Origin: Isoetes taiwanensis
Lineage: Eukaryota > Streptophyta > Lycopodiopsida > Isoetales > Isoetaceae
Assembly: GCA_021234155.1 (NCBI GenBank)
Contig: JAJEKV010000057.1
Span: forward strand, 4,313,821 to 4,377,820
Length of the DNA: 64,000 bases
Direction: 5' to 3'
Each line of letters starts with the position of its first letter. Positions within the stretch are counted from its first letter, which is position 1. A model generated the notes under the pieces. It did not search any database. It was not told the origin of the DNA and saw nothing but the letters and a program-made list of their open reading frames with translations. This document shows positions 1-13,000 of this stretch, in pieces. Made by a program: the position numbers and the translations under genes.

Positions 1-189
1 CTTTGCACATCCCCAAAGGCATTAATATAGAAGTTCTCTAATCTTATGTCTGACAATATATCTATAGGAATATCTTTTAGTGAGTAAGCTCTTATATTAG
101 AAAGTGGAAAATTATAGATGGGTCTCTTACCTATTGGAGTAGAGCAAAGGTAGAATGCTCTTTATCAACATCATCAAGAGTATATCAAA

Positions 190-695
190 GTTCCAAGCTC
201 CATTGGTAACTTAAGAGGCAACTTATCCAAGAAGGCTTCTATAATCTTGATATCTTGTCTTGGTGGTCTTTTTCCAGACAGAATTTCACCGCAAAGCAGG
301 CCAAAGCTATAGACATCTACCTTTCTCGAACATTTTTTGCCATGATCATTATTTCATATTTCTGGAGCCCTGTGCATGGTATCACTGTCATGTAGGCAAA
401 CAGGCTTGAAAATTGGAGATCTTACAGATCAAGCTACCATCTTTTATAGTTTTGACCAATGCATTCTAAGGCTTCAAGTCCCTGTATATCAGGTTCAGAG
501 AGTGCAAGTGCCTCATTGCTCTGGAAATTTGTAGCATAGCTTTAAGTGCTGGTATCAGGGGCAAAGCTCTTCTCTCAATTATTTTTGTTAGATCCTTCTC
601 CATGAGCTCAAATATAAGTATTCTTTCTGTGTTATGGCCTAATATCTTAACAACATGAGGTGAAGCAGCCTAGACATCCTTAGGAAGCCTGAACA
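190..695 (-). pseudogene. Protein kinase pseudogene
   Basis: Read on the minus strand, broken frames give the central part of a eukaryotic protein kinase. There is a hinge-like stretch (ILIFELMEKDL), a catalytic-loop motif with Tyr for the usual His (IYRDLKP), and a later stretch resembling the kinase F-helix region (DVYSFGLLCGEILSGKRPP). A stop follows directly after the catalytic-loop Pro, and more stops and frameshifts break the activation segment, so no intact product is possible. The glycine-rich loop was not found; sequence to the left (1-190) may hold more of the C-terminal lobe. The subfamily cannot be assigned with confidence. Confidence 0.7.
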
Positions 696-1734
696 ACATG
701 TTGATATTGTTCTTTATGTAATGAATTTATGTTTTCTTCAATTTGGTAGTCTACAAGTCCTTAAATATACGATTTTTGACGTAGGTGAGACAAAGTATAC
801 TCATACATTTTAGTATTCCCTAATAGGATGTTTGTATGTTTCATTGCGGCCATTGATGGGGAGAATATTCTCTCTCTCTCGTCCTAGATCAAGGGCCCAC
901 GATTTTTTCTGAGTTCACCCTACCGAAACTCACAATGGTGCAAATTGAACCAACAATGCCCAATGGATCGAAATACATGCCATATTTTAATCAATGCCAC
1001 ATTATTTTCAAGACAAAATCGGGGCCCTGCCCTGGCATGAGCAGAGCATGAAGTCCTATCGGCATCAGCATGAAGCATAAAGCTCTGCTGCAGGATCAAG
1101 AAGGCACGAAGATCTAGGGAAAGCAAACTGTCTGGAATCCAATCACCATATCCATCCCAAACCATATGCTTACTTTGCCTTCGGCCGGCTATGCAATAGG
1201 TATGTCGTTTCGGAATTAAAAAAGCATCAGGGCTTCTTTTGTAAGTGAAGTGCAACGAACAAGCCTCTAGGCGACCTGGATTACAGGGCCCAACCCCCAA
1301 AAAACAGGGCCAAAGGATTTGATCCTCCGAGCCACAACAGCAATTTCTTTAAAACAAGTGATTGTGCACAATCATCCAATCTGCGATGACCATCATGTAC
1401 GGGTTCTTCATCTTTCTAAAATTAGCCAGATCTATTTTTTTTTATACCATCACAATGAAAACCATCTCTAACCATCCAAAATAGAAACAAAACCTCCAAA
1501 ACATTTAAATATACGGTTTTGAATACAATACCATACAAGAATCATAGTCCCAACCATGAGAATACCCTCCGCAATACGAGACAAATTGTGCAAACTTAAT
1601 CAATGCCTAAATAGGACTGCAACTTGTCATAACAAACTATTTTCAAACACACTATTTTTGTTGTTTGATGGGACTAAAGTTGGTGTCGTAGGTCTTTATT
1701 CCAAGTTGGTGTTGATTATTATAAATGCTATGGA

Positions 1735-1776
<42 letters not shown>

Positions 1777-3149
1777 ATGCATGCCACATGTTGGAGTTTC
1801 CGTATGTTCGCGTTTCCTACATGTTTGCTACATGATGCCTTAGTAGCACCCACTCATATTTACATGGTTCCCTTTGCATGGTTCCCGTTGCATGCTAAGT
1901 GGGCAGAGCTTTTCCTAGTGGCAATATACCTTTGGATAAAAATTGATGCCATACTGTATACCAGGGTGAGATTTTTTAGTACGATATGTTTTCCTAGAAT
2001 TCTCAGTTTGAGGAGTTGCATGGTTACAAAACCATGGAGTACCTTTTCTTTAAAGGAATATGTTTTTCCTAATGAGCTCTAGCTATATGTCTTTATTTCA
2101 CACAAATAAGGCATATCTTCTATATTGGCCATTTTGTAGTTTAACAATTGGATATATGTATTATTTGTTTGGATTAGGTTTCCATCTTGATCTTTACAAG
2201 TGGAGGCTGCAGATTAGTGTCTATTATGAGGTTGGGTGCGATGGGCTCTACCCAAAACCTCCTGGCATACATAATATAATTAGGACTATTCTTGCTTGGC
2301 ACAAGAATATCGTGCCTACAGTTTCAAAAGGGATTTACTTTGAACTTTTTCCCTGGCAAAAGACCATGCAATCTCTTGTGCTGGATTCCGATGACCATCC
2401 TTTTTCTATTTCTGAATCTGAAAAACGGCACTGCTAGTGATGAAAATGGCGGCCTGTTTGCAAGGAACGGCATATGCAAAATGGCCGGAGATGGTTTGCC
2501 TAGCCTTCCAGGGCATAAATCCATGTGTTATTTTGCCTGTAACAGATTCGGCCAGGCTTGTAGCTTGAATGACGAGTTATATTAAAGCTGAGTGATCTAT
2601 TTTTCCTAAAAAATAATCCATAGTCTTGCTCCCGTGGAGTTTTTCCGGTGTAAATCAGGGCATATAAAACTGTGGCCTAAGTGTATACGAGTTACAGACC
2701 ATATGCTTCAACTTATGGAGCATTCTCTAAGAAAATATGGAGCTTCCATAGGCAAGGATATGCTAAAGCTTCTAGTTTTGTCTATGTTACTCAAAATGTG
2801 GATGAGCTTATGTCTTACACCGAAAAATACCAGGTATTACAGTGATAATTTGTGATGCTTATAAGTTAGGTAACAGTTAAGATCTAAGCTACAAGTAAAG
2901 ATCAATGTATAGAGACTTGTTTGGTTCTTAAACCTCAGTATGCTTAAGTTTGTTATGTGAAACTTTCTCCATTACTGTTTATCCATTTTATTATGATTAA
3001 TATGTGAATACAAAGGAAAGCTAATAGTTGTGGTCTCTGTATGACTTCAGCATAAAGTTTTGATCAGGAAAATGCATCTGAGCTTTTATTAAAGCAGTAA
3101 AAAGTTTTTCATTCATCGTAGAATGGTCATTTTTAAGAGAGTTATTTCT
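696..3149. other. Unassigned AT-rich region
   Basis: No recognisable coding region. Several 60-125 codon frames exist on both strands but none shows a family motif, and they overlap one another. The stretch contains a long homopolymer T run at 1738-1772 and otherwise looks like decayed intergenic or intronic DNA. Confidence 0.5.
1738..1772. repeat. Poly(T) tract, 35 bp
   Basis: An uninterrupted run of 35 T. It could be the poly(A) tail of a minus-strand retroposon or a mononucleotide microsatellite. No retroposon body was recognised on its right side. Confidence 0.85.
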
Positions 3150-3480
3150 GATATGAATGTATTTGTCTTTATTATCTAGGTTTACTTTCACGTTGCTCAC
3201 TTTGTCTACGGGCAAAAGGTCTACATTAGGTGATCGGTTGACAACGGAGAAGCCTAAGGTACCTTTTGACCCTTGCATCTTTACCCTTATCATGCTAATG
3301 ATGTATTGGTTGGCTGCATAATACATGATGATGTATTACATGCTTCTCTTTTTAATGTAGTCCTTTTGTTCAAATAGGTTTTAAGTGAGCTGGAAATTTC
3401 ACATTGGAAGATGATTTGATCAGGGAATGAGTTGAGGATGTTAAATCATCTACAAATACATGGATTTGCATAGCCCTTAT
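3150..3480. repeat. Diverged third copy of part of the 1.8-kb duplicated segment
   Basis: The stretch around 3240-3330 (GACCCTTGCATCTTTACCC followed by a GTATTGGTTGGCTGCA-like run) matches 27285-27345 and 46500-46560 at clearly lower identity than those two share. This suggests that the segment duplicated at 5.5-28 kb and 45.5-47.3 kb belongs to a small family, possibly derived from a duplicated gene. Confidence 0.5.
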
Positions 3481-3831
3481 GGGAGACATATGCTTATCTG
3501 CAAACCTTTTTATTTGCACTTTGAAATGATTCTAAGGTACTCTGTTTCTTATTCTAACTTTTACTGCTACAAGTAGGTTTTGGCTTAATACTTTCTAGAG
3601 AATATGTTCTATGTTCTTACATAAAGTATTACTATTTTGAAGAACAATTCTTGTCTGTACATGTTGAGGCTGGTTCCCTTGGACAAAATGTTTTTCAAAT
3701 AGAACTTGTAAGTTATACCTTGGGAAGGCCAATCTGATGCTGGAAACTTGTTGAACTTACAAGTATTTTGATACAAATTAATATTTTGGGTTTCAAAGGC
3801 TCATGTACGAAAAGCTTAGGTAGATACATAA

Positions 3832-5220
3832 GTTTTTTTTTTTTTTGGAAGAACGTGTTTTACTTCATATTATACACTCAAAATATTACAAAGTTTTTTG
3901 TTGAAGGACGACAGTCTATTCATCATCACATCATGAGTACATTCTACATCACTTTATTCTACATCACTTTAATATTACAAAGTACTTCCAGAAGTAAGAA
4001 ATGTCCCTGAAGCATCAATCACTTTTAGATGATCACTCCATATTGGAATTTTAATTAATACGATCAGGCCAATTGGAGATCTGAAAGCAATTATACAACT
4101 TCTTACGAATTTCTTGAAGCACCACCTGAGAAGAAATACGCTTATCATAAAAGACCTTTCTTCGCCTTCGCTTCCATACACTCCATATTAGCCAAGACTT
4201 TGCCATGTAAAATGCAATCCTTTTAGAAGCAGTCCACTGATTTGGATAAATACCCAAAAGAAAGTGTTGACTATCCAAAGATACTCCAAAAATAGAATGC
4301 AGCCAGGACCTAAGACTACTCAGCTCTGCACACAAATATAAACAGTGCTCCAATGTTTCAATGCACCGCTCACACATTGGGCAAAGTGGGCTTACTCCCG
4401 GCTTAAAGCGATGAACCATCTCATTAACTCTCAAAGGGCGATGAATCACCCGCCAAAGTAGAACATTTACCTTTGGAGGATTATATTTAGACCAAACAAG
4501 GTTCCAGATGGATTGCCATTGAGAAGGCAGTCTGTAAGTGCCATTTTCGAGAAGGTGATAAAGTATTTGAGGAGGTAAGCAATCTGTAGCATGAACTTAC
4601 TAGCTTCTTGTCTTCTTTAATACCTTGAACAAAGTTCCAGCATCTCTTGTTACCCACCTTCTTAATTAGAGAAAGAGCACTTGCTACATAAGCCCATATA
4701 CTGATATCTTTATCCAACAACCCATATGTCTCCTGAAACCATTGCCAAGGAGCAATGTCAATACCAAAATACCACTGTTCAATAGAAATAATACCTGCTC
4801 TCCTCCACCTCGCTTGGGAATGCGCATATATAAATTCTACAACTGGGTGTAGTTGTCCATGAGTATACAAAGGCAACCACAGAAAGGGGGAAGATGCCTG
4901 GAGACAAGCTTCCCAATCAAATGTAATCACCGGCTGGACTACCTTCCAAGCCCGAAGCAAGCCTTTCAGTATTGGAAAGGCATGTGAAGAAGCTTTCAAT
5001 GGATATAACAATGCCCAAGGGAGCTCAATTCTCACATCTCGCTTATGAAAAACCACACACTTCTTTACTGATTGTTTAAGTAACTTCATACCTGGTGATG
5101 CACAATCATCTTTCAACAAACTGAACAATAGCTTAGAAGCTAAGACCTTACCCTATAAAGAAAGATCCAACATACCAAGTCCTCCTGTTTAAACAACATA
5201 CATTTCTTCCATAAGTTTTT
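3832..5220 (-). mobile_element. 5'-truncated LINE (non-LTR retrotransposon)
   Basis: The element runs on the minus strand and ends in a 14-nt poly(T) (3833-3846), which would be its poly(A) tail. Only the C-terminal part of ORF2 is left, as is normal for a LINE truncated at its 5' end. The left boundary is taken from the tail. The right boundary, near 5220, is approximate. Confidence 0.65.
4051..5128 (-). pseudogene. LINE ORF2 C-terminus with zf-RVT domain
   Basis: Two minus-strand frames (4487-5128 and 4051-4449) join across a frameshift near 4550. The downstream frame has the plant zf-RVT pattern: a Pro-Pro-Lys-Val and Trp-Arg start, then CPMCERCIETLEHCLYLC, with paired Cys, a His and a final Cys. 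The upstream frame is the thumb/connector region seen between RT and zf-RVT in plant LINEs. The RT palm with its catalytic aspartates is missing. It is a dead fragment with no expected function. Confidence 0.7.
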
Positions 5221-5540
5221 GAAATGGCTACTTCTTGCATGGCGTTAATTTGCTATGTTGTTCACTTTGAATCCGATGCTTTCTCTGAAATTAAAATGAT
5301 GGGATATGGATAATGGCATATATAATGGTGACCATTTATGTTTTAAGGCTAATCTTATACACATGGTCCTAAGTAAGGCTTGTTCTAATAATTTTCTGAG
5401 AGTTTTGTAACTGGATACCAAGGAAGAATGGTACCATCCTGGACTTAATTGTTCTCGTATGGCCATATAAGACAGCAAAGGGATTGACCAATGCTGATGT
5501 TTGCGCTAGTTTTTACTAGTTCAAGCCGGTTTTTTTTTTC
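5221..5540. other. Short spacer, nothing recognised
   Basis: Between the LINE remnant and the left end of the duplicated segment. A T-rich run precedes the duplication breakpoint in both copies (near 5530 and 45467). Confidence 0.4.
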
Positions 5541-6435
5541 CTTAAAAAGTTTAGACTGTGCATGATACAATCCCAGGGATTACGCTTTCATGACAAGCCG
5601 ATAGCAAATGGCTATTAAATGTTCTACTAGCCTTGCTCAAAATTTTAAAACTCTATGACATGCTCTGCTTTACGTCAGATATGTTAAGCTGGGATTATGA
5701 TCTGGTGCTCTCAGATACCAAGTTGTGGATGTACGATTTGGAGATCATTTAGATGGCTCTGCATTCCCAAGTTATGCCGTTATATCTTCTAGATAATGCC
5801 TTGTCAAGCTATTGCCCTTGAACAAAACTTTGGGTAAAGGAAAATATTCACTTGGCATCCGAAATTATATTCTTGACCATTAAGCAATGAAATGTTCAAG
5901 TTTAGGGTTCCGAAACTCTAAACGTTTATCATTTTGAGCCATCGCCACTGAGACAGCAATCAGCAATCAGCAATTGACTGCTTAGATTCGCTCTATTTGT
6001 CTGCCGCAATTTGAATCTATCTGTTGGTGCTTTTACATTGAATCTACTTGAAAATGCTATATCCTCCGAAAATCATGCTCTGGAAAAAATACGAAGGTAT
6101 TAAAGCTCAGTTTCTATCTGTTTTATCCAATCCGACTTCATCACTGCAGTCAAGACTATCAGCAAAATGTATACTTCGATTTAAACGAAGCAACGATCTT
6201 TAATCCAGGTTTGCTATATGATTTATATGTGGAATTCTTGTTTAGAAAGAAGGCCTGTGATTAAATATGAGATCCAGGTTCAGTTTTTTCTCTTTAGAAA
6301 AAGGCAGCGTACAACGGCTTAGTTTTTTGTGCTCACTATAAGGCAGCATACTGTTAACTATCTATGAATACTGGGCTATTAGCTTACATATTAAGATTCA
6401 AATTCTACATGTCTAAACACGGTCTATAGTAGATT
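5541..6435. repeat. Duplicated segment, copy 1, left part
   Basis: Matches 45474-46411 almost base for base. Copy 2 carries about 40-45 bp (near 45980-46020) that copy 1 lacks. The match stops exactly at the GATT preceding the giant element and resumes at 27195, then again after the LTR retrotransposon at 41169. The short reading frame seen in copy 2 (46025-46240) is frameshifted here near 6173 by one extra base. Confidence 0.9.
6432..6435. repeat. Target-site duplication GATT, left
   Basis: GATT directly precedes the left inverted repeat and recurs directly after the right one (27195-27198). The uninterrupted paralogous site holds a single GATT at 46408-46411. Confidence 0.88.
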
Positions 6436-6465
6436 AACAAAGTTTAAAATGAAATGCACTTATTT
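6436..6465 (+). repeat. Left terminal inverted repeat of the giant element
   Basis: Pairs with 27165-27194 at 27 of 30 positions. At each of the three mismatches the left end has A or T where the right end has G or C. A subterminal GCACTT is repeated at 6456 and 6475. Confidence 0.85.
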
Positions 6466-6845
6466 GCTGGAAACGCACTTCAAAAGGAATCTTTGAAAGA
6501 TTCCCTAGAATTCCCTTAAAAAAGTCCATTTTTAAGATTTTTTTGTGACAGGTGTGACAATTTAGTTAATTTAGGTACCTTTTTTGAGGGGTTGATTGAA
6601 CATAACTCACATGCAAAAATTTTAAACAACATTTTTTATCCTCCTAATTTAGAACCAAAAATAGTTACTTATATAAAGTGTGGCAAAAAAGGGGCAATAA
6701 AAAAAATAGCAAGGGTAGTAGAGTGACAAAGAAGTGATATATTCAAGGTTGTGAAAATTGTACAAAATTATGAACAAAATTGTCAAAAATATAGGACATT
6801 TTGACAGACAATCATCACCTGCACTTTCTGTTCTTTACATGTTCG
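6466..6845. other. Subterminal non-coding region of the giant element
   Basis: AT-rich, without a gene. It holds a short inverted repeat (GGAATCTTTGAAAGATTCC, 6487-6505) close to the TIR, which could be a transposase binding or folding site. It would also supply the 3' end of the transposase-like gene to its right. Confidence 0.5.
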
Positions 6846-9530
6846 AGTCATCGGACAAACTTACATTTTGCAGCAAGATCAGGATGCATCTCATCCTCCG
6901 ACTCATTTATTCCCTGATCACTTGAGCCTTCATCCTCAGCTTCACTCTCAAAACTGGATGTACTCGAATGATCTTCTTCCTCACTGTCTACAAGTGAGTC
7001 TTCATCATCATCTTTTTTTGCCACCTTTCTAGGTTGTTTGTCTAATCCACATGCCGACCTTATTAAAGTTTGAGTGACCATACGAAACTTATTAGCAGCA
7101 GTCAGAACAAAGTCATATGCAAGAACCTTTACTTCAATTAGATCTATGACAGCAGTGCTTGCTTTGGACTTTGCTCTCTTTCCCACTCCTGTTTTTACCA
7201 TCTCCAAAGTATAACTCCCCATCGAAAAGCACCGGGCATTTGTTCTCATCCGATTGCACTTTTAATTGAGTGGGAATTCCATCCTCTCTTGTTACCTCCA
7301 AGACTTTAGCTAGCCAGAATGGCTTCCCAGATTCATCATTATCACCGGGACAGCTATGAGCATTCCTTTCTCGAATCTCTCGAGGCCCGAACCCGGATAC
7401 AGAAAGCAACTTGTTGTGCCGTGCGTCTGGGGCCAGTGTACATGACTCTGTCATCTTCATCTGAGCTAGCCAATATCTCTACTTGTTCCTCTTGATTCTC
7501 AACTTGCACAGGGAGAGTTTGCCTAGATGGCCGTTGAATATAACGGTCTTCGACCTTGTAATGAAGCTTGCAACATGTCACGTTCTTGAAAAAAAGCGAG
7601 GCCACCATAAAAGCATCGCCTCCCCAAAGTGGTTAGAGCGGGACTGAATACTTGTCTCAATATAATCCAATGATTTGTTTGAGTCAAATGCTCTTCCCTC
7701 CTTTTTACTCTTTGTGATTTCTTTCAAGCTTTTTAGAGGCATTTGCTCTGCAGAGAGCATGGAACTAGTATTGGGGATGGTGCGAATGAATTGAATACCT
7801 GGCTGCTTTGCCGCCACTGCAAGGATGTGGCATATTTCTTTTCTTGTAAGATGGCCTTGCCATCTACAAGTGAAATTTTAATCGATGCTGAAAATGTAAT
7901 GTTTCTCAAGGGCTCAATAGCACAAAGACCCGTTGATCTCTCAGAAAAATCCATTCCTTGAAATCATAAGTTTCTTCTAATAACTTCGATGTCGGGCGAG
8001 GATTGTAAGAATCTTGGATAACCTCAATCATTGCTGGTAGGCTTTTTTTTTTTCGAAAGCAAGGCGTTTAGAGAACCCTCTTCAACATCCCGATCAATTT
8101 GATCGTGTGTATGACCAACAAGCAGGAAACCAATCTTCACCTTCTTGAAGATTTGTTTCTCAACTAGCATAGCACAGTAAGCAAACAACGCCTGATTCTT
8201 ATTTTCTCTTGTCGTGTTGTCTAGCTGAAGGTACAGAACCGGTGGTATATGTTCTAGATTGGAAAGAAGCTTATTCAAAATTGTGATAGTCAGATTTGGA
8301 TCAGCATGAACGTTTGGATAGTTCAAAAATGCCTTGCAAGATAGCTTTCCATTAAATACCATAGCACCAACAACATGCAGGTGTATGAAATATCCTTAGG
8401 CACATTGACAAAGTGTGGTAGGGTGGTCTTCTTCTGGTCCATTCCATCAATAACAACCGATATGTAGTTGAGTGGTTGCTCCAGTGCTTTCTTCCTATGT
8501 TTTGTCAATTTTCTCCTTTCTAAGGATTGTTGTTCTCTGTGCTTGTTCAGTTTCTCTTTCAATGCATCTGAAATGAAAACATGTTTAGGAAAGAACCTAC
8601 TTTTAAGTAGAACTAGGCAAGAACACGTCCTGGAAGATTGCTTTTAGTGTGAAGTGTCCTTGCATTTTGTCTCTGAGCTTTTAATTCAGAGCATGTAGCA
8701 CAAACAGACATCCTATGCTTTCTAGGAATGGACACGCGAGAAAACTCTTTTTTCCAGAGCACAGTAAAGTAAGAGTAGCAGACATAGCGTTCTCCAGCCT
8801 CAACACACATCTCCTTATAATTATCGTAGACTTCTTGTTTCGTGAAATTGTCACTCAAGTGGTACATAGGGCTGTTAGGGAGTTTCTCACAAGACTCCTT
8901 AAAGAAACCTTCCATCCAGGAAACACATTGAAGGGCATGAACTCTGGTTATGCCTCCTGAATGGCAGTAGTCATTGATGCCTGGATTCTTGTCAAGCCTT
9001 TTCTTCAGGCGGTCAAGTCGTCTGCTGCCTAAAGCATGAATCAATTTGAAGGCCGTTTGACAGACGGTGTGGCCACCAGCCGTGTAAGTAAACTTCTCAT
9101 CACAATCTGGCCTAATATTGAAGGCCAAGTAGCCCCTTTGGTCTAGCAGAGTCATTGAACTGTAACTATCTCGAATCAACCTCAATTCCTTTAGTCCAAT
9201 CTTAAGCATACAACGCACTGAACAACAGTGCTTTGTATGTGTTGCCCTCAAGTGAGCCTCGTCCATAAGTTTCTTTCTTCTAACGGTTGTACATGCTTTC
9301 TTGTGTAAGTTTCGCTTAAGATTCTTACTTGTAGGAGCTTTGAATTCGAACATAGAGTCTTGTGGCTTTGGCAGGTCCTCGTCTGAGATATCAACATGAG
9401 GTGTTTCTTCATCCGACATTGTAGGAACTGGCGTTGTACTTGTCGATGCAGTGAGACTAGGTGTATGTTGATCCTGTGTGGAAGAAGTTTGCCTTTCCCT
9501 TGGAAAAAGAAGGGGAAATCTTTTTCATGG
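6846..9530 (-). pseudogene. DUF7869-like putative transposase, decayed
   Basis: Minus-strand gene resembling the large eukaryotic TE-associated family I know as DUF7869 (family name from memory). Start is probably the Met at 9417-9419, although the frame is open to a pyrimidine-rich AG acceptor near 9525. The first exon (8613-9419) has a Cys/His-rich N-terminal region and a CATCSELKAQ motif. Next come IDGMDQ (about 8440-8450), LDNTTRENKN (about 8205-8235) and VGHTHDQIDR (about 8090-8125), spaced acidic motifs that could form an RNase H-like active site. A segment with FWLAKVLEV resembles a BAH-like module, and the C-terminus is acidic. Frameshifts occur near 8360, 8060 and several times in 7100-7600. 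It lies nearest the left TIR, as expected if it once moved the element; that role is inference. Confidence 0.6.
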
Positions 9531-10009
9531 GCTTTTTTATTTGGGCACTCTGGGCTTTTTTGAAACTAAGATAAGATTTTATCTGAACGCTTGAAATTGA
9601 AACCAAGCATACAAACAGCCCCAAACAAGCTACCTTATCTTAACATGAAATTTGACATTTGAAGAATGTATTTACCCGTTGAATTTAGTGTCAAATGCAT
9701 GCCTATAGCTTCTATTATCATAAGAAAACGAATTTGACAAACAGAGTGGTGGACACCATAAGTGAAATAACATAAACAACAAAATATAGAGTCAAAAGTA
9801 TGCACTCTATGCTAGTTGTGCCTCATCATCTACAAATTTGCATTTTTTTCTTTTTTTGTCCTTCAAATGTATAGGAATCATGTACGTGGACATATATCGA
9901 GCTTCACTTTCTGCATATACCGGTAATTTAAACGTGCTGCATAAGAATTAGATGTATTAGTAAATATGTCGATGCATAAAAAGATCAAAAGCTTAATAGC
10001 AAAGTATGA
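9531..10009. other. Intergenic spacer
   Basis: AT-rich sequence between the 3' part of the left methyltransferase-like gene and the transposase-like gene. No frame or repeat recognised. Confidence 0.4.
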
Positions 10010-13000
10010 AACTGAAAAACTCACGGACTAGTCCAAGGGTTCGATCCACATCCCTCGAATCGAACATTCTCAATGTCGTCTTCATCTCCACTCTCATCGA
10101 TTTGTCAAGATCAATAGAAGGAGCCCCACAACCCATAAAAAAAGCAAGCATGAAACCAACACTTCATCCTTCTCGGTTCCAAAGTAATGAAACACCTTTT
10201 AACGCCAAGATGCTTCCATCATAGAGCCGCATTACCCGACAAACAAGTCCAATGCAAAGCCACCCGTCACACAAAAAGAATGAAGTATAAATTCCATCAC
10301 TTTTGTTGATTTTTCCAAGCCATATCTTGATTGTTTTGCATCATGCACTGGCAACCTATCTTTTTGAGCTAGCACATTGAAAAGAACATTGTTGTTTTGG
10401 TTCAATTCCCTCATGGAATACACCACTGAGTTTATCTTCCCAACATCAACTCCAATCCTGGTGTAGACAATTAAATAGTAACAACTATTCTCAAAGACTC
10501 CAAAGGCATCACGAGTTACCTCACATGGAGTTTTCTGCACCATGAAGTACATGCGTTGCCTTTCAAGATTACGTTTCTTTGCAGCAGCATCCAAAATTGC
10601 TTAATACCACAAAAGCATACCACAAAACCAGAATCATCAACACAAAGTGTGGCTATAGTGAAAGCATCATCAATAACCTGTTTGCTACATAAGTTCCATT
10701 CAGGAACTACCAAGTGACCCATCGTAGGTTTTTCATTTGTAGGGAAGTCCAATAATACGACATCGGCTCCCCAATTTCTGTCCACTTTGTTTCTCCTGTA
10801 TGTACGTTTTTCCATTGCCACTTTCCTTCCAAATTCTCTAATGGACTTAAATATGAACTCTTGAGTAGAGTTCATTGTGGCAGCAATGTCCGAAACATCA
10901 GCACAAATCAATGATAGAGAAACATTAGCATACCTTCGTTCAACTTGTTGGATACCACAATCCTCATTTTCCTGCATTTGTGGCTCCTCTGCACTAGAAC
11001 CGTGATCCATGGAAGTAGTCTCACTCACAATGTTCTTCTTAACTTCTTTCTTTGAATCTCTTGGTAATGCAAGCTTTCTTCGCCTTTTGACGCGAAGATT
11101 ACCATCATCCACAGCATCAATATCAACATCACCTGCTGACAACCTACCATCAGTCATCTCTTTGAACAACGCTTTCTCTTCGTCTGGAAATTTGCCTGGT
11201 GGGAAATCAATCCACCAAGGACAATTACGAATTTCCCATTCAGATAAACCTCCTTTCCTGTCATGATTTCCTTTGGCTGAGTACATGGACGTCTCCTCAC
11301 GTCCTTTAGCCCATTGTTGCAGCAGGAATGGCAATGCATCAATATATTTCTTCTCGAGGCAATACTTGAAATACCTGAAAATGGAAAGAACAATTTTAAT
11401 GGATATTTCTACATGAATCCTATGCATATAAATGTAAAAATCATTTACCTATAGCAGACTCGTTCCGAAGCCTTCTGAATTTCAAAGGCATCTTCTACTT
11501 TTGCTGTTGCAGACATATTCTTCTCGTAAGCTTTAAACATATCACTCCTGTTCTTCACCTTAAATTGTCTTAACCACATCTGCAAATCATCTCCCCCGTG
11601 GTTGACTGTAATGCCCTCATCTAACACAATTGCATCAAAAGTTTCCTGTGACTTGGTTAGAAGAGTTTCCAACCATGTCTCCTTTTTAACCCATTCATGA
11701 AAATCCCTATCATTGGCTGGAATATTGTAATAATAATAATAGTTTGTACCGGATGTCATCCAAGTCAATAACGATCCCTTGTGGAGTTTGGTACTTTGGC
11801 TTTTGTCATGTCATACAACTTTTCAACCTCAAATTTATGTACTTATTTTCCAACTCCCTGCTAGTGACCAAATTTACCCAATTTGTTCCCAAATCTGGAT
11901 TCACAATTGCCAAGTACTTACCCATTTTTGTGACCCACTTTTTTTTATCTCTTTTTCTGCTTTTGCTCTTGCTTCTTCTAGACCGTAACTTCCAGAATAC
12001 TTGGAAGTGGCTTCCTCAATTTCTCTCTCTATTTTGGACTGCATACATAGAGCAAAACTGAAATGTTAAAAAGAATAACGAACAAAAAACACAATGTTCA
12101 TAACATATACGTTCCAAGTTAAGGTACCTGATAGAGAATACAGGCTAAAATGTAACGTGTATAAGGATACCATGGTTCGCCATTCAGAGTCTTGGCTTCT
12201 TGCACTCTACTACATTTCAATTCTTCCACTAGAATACTAGAAGTGAAGTTGGTCAAGTTAGAGTTTGTCATCCTGTACACCCCATAGAGAATGTCTTTAA
12301 GTGTAGTCCTCACTATACCAGTTTCATTCAACCTTCACATAAACATCAGACAGTTTTTAATATAACATATAGAGCATACAAGATTAGCATAGAAATAATG
12401 CAATACATACTCATTAATTCTCTTCATTGCCCGGATGAGTGCAGACTCTTTTTGTTGATCAATTTGCACAAATGAAGCTTGCACAGAGAAGTGCATCTCT
12501 CTCACTAATGAATATCTATCCCGAATCTCCTGCATCCATGCATCGATGACGATGATTCCCATCCCAAAGATAAGAACATCTTGCCACGAAGATCACTCCA
12601 ATCTTCATTTGTTGCAAGTTGGGCCTCAAACATATCATTCTCTTCTTGCCAATATTGATCCCATCCGGCCTTTATTGCATCCGTGACATGACAAAATCCA
12701 CCCATTGTTGTTGTTATCGATAAAAAGAAACCACCTTTTTCCATCACATATCCGTCTGCACGCAATGTCTCTCTCAGAGCCTTTGCTTCTTTGCTTACAA
12801 TCCTCACAGCTTGATTTAACATGATCCTACATAATGGAATCAAAGGGGATGGAGTCTTAGCGACTATCCTCGGTTCTTTCAATGTTTCAAAATCATTTGT
12901 ACCGGAAACTCTTTGGAAACTCTATGGCATCATCATCATTATCCTTTCTCTTTCGTTTGGAAGATTTTCCATCAGTAGCCTTCATCGTTTTACGCCTTCA

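Noticed and set aside
920-1300. 126-codon minus-strand frame
   Set aside because: No family motif, no splice or promoter context, and it lies in decayed sequence.
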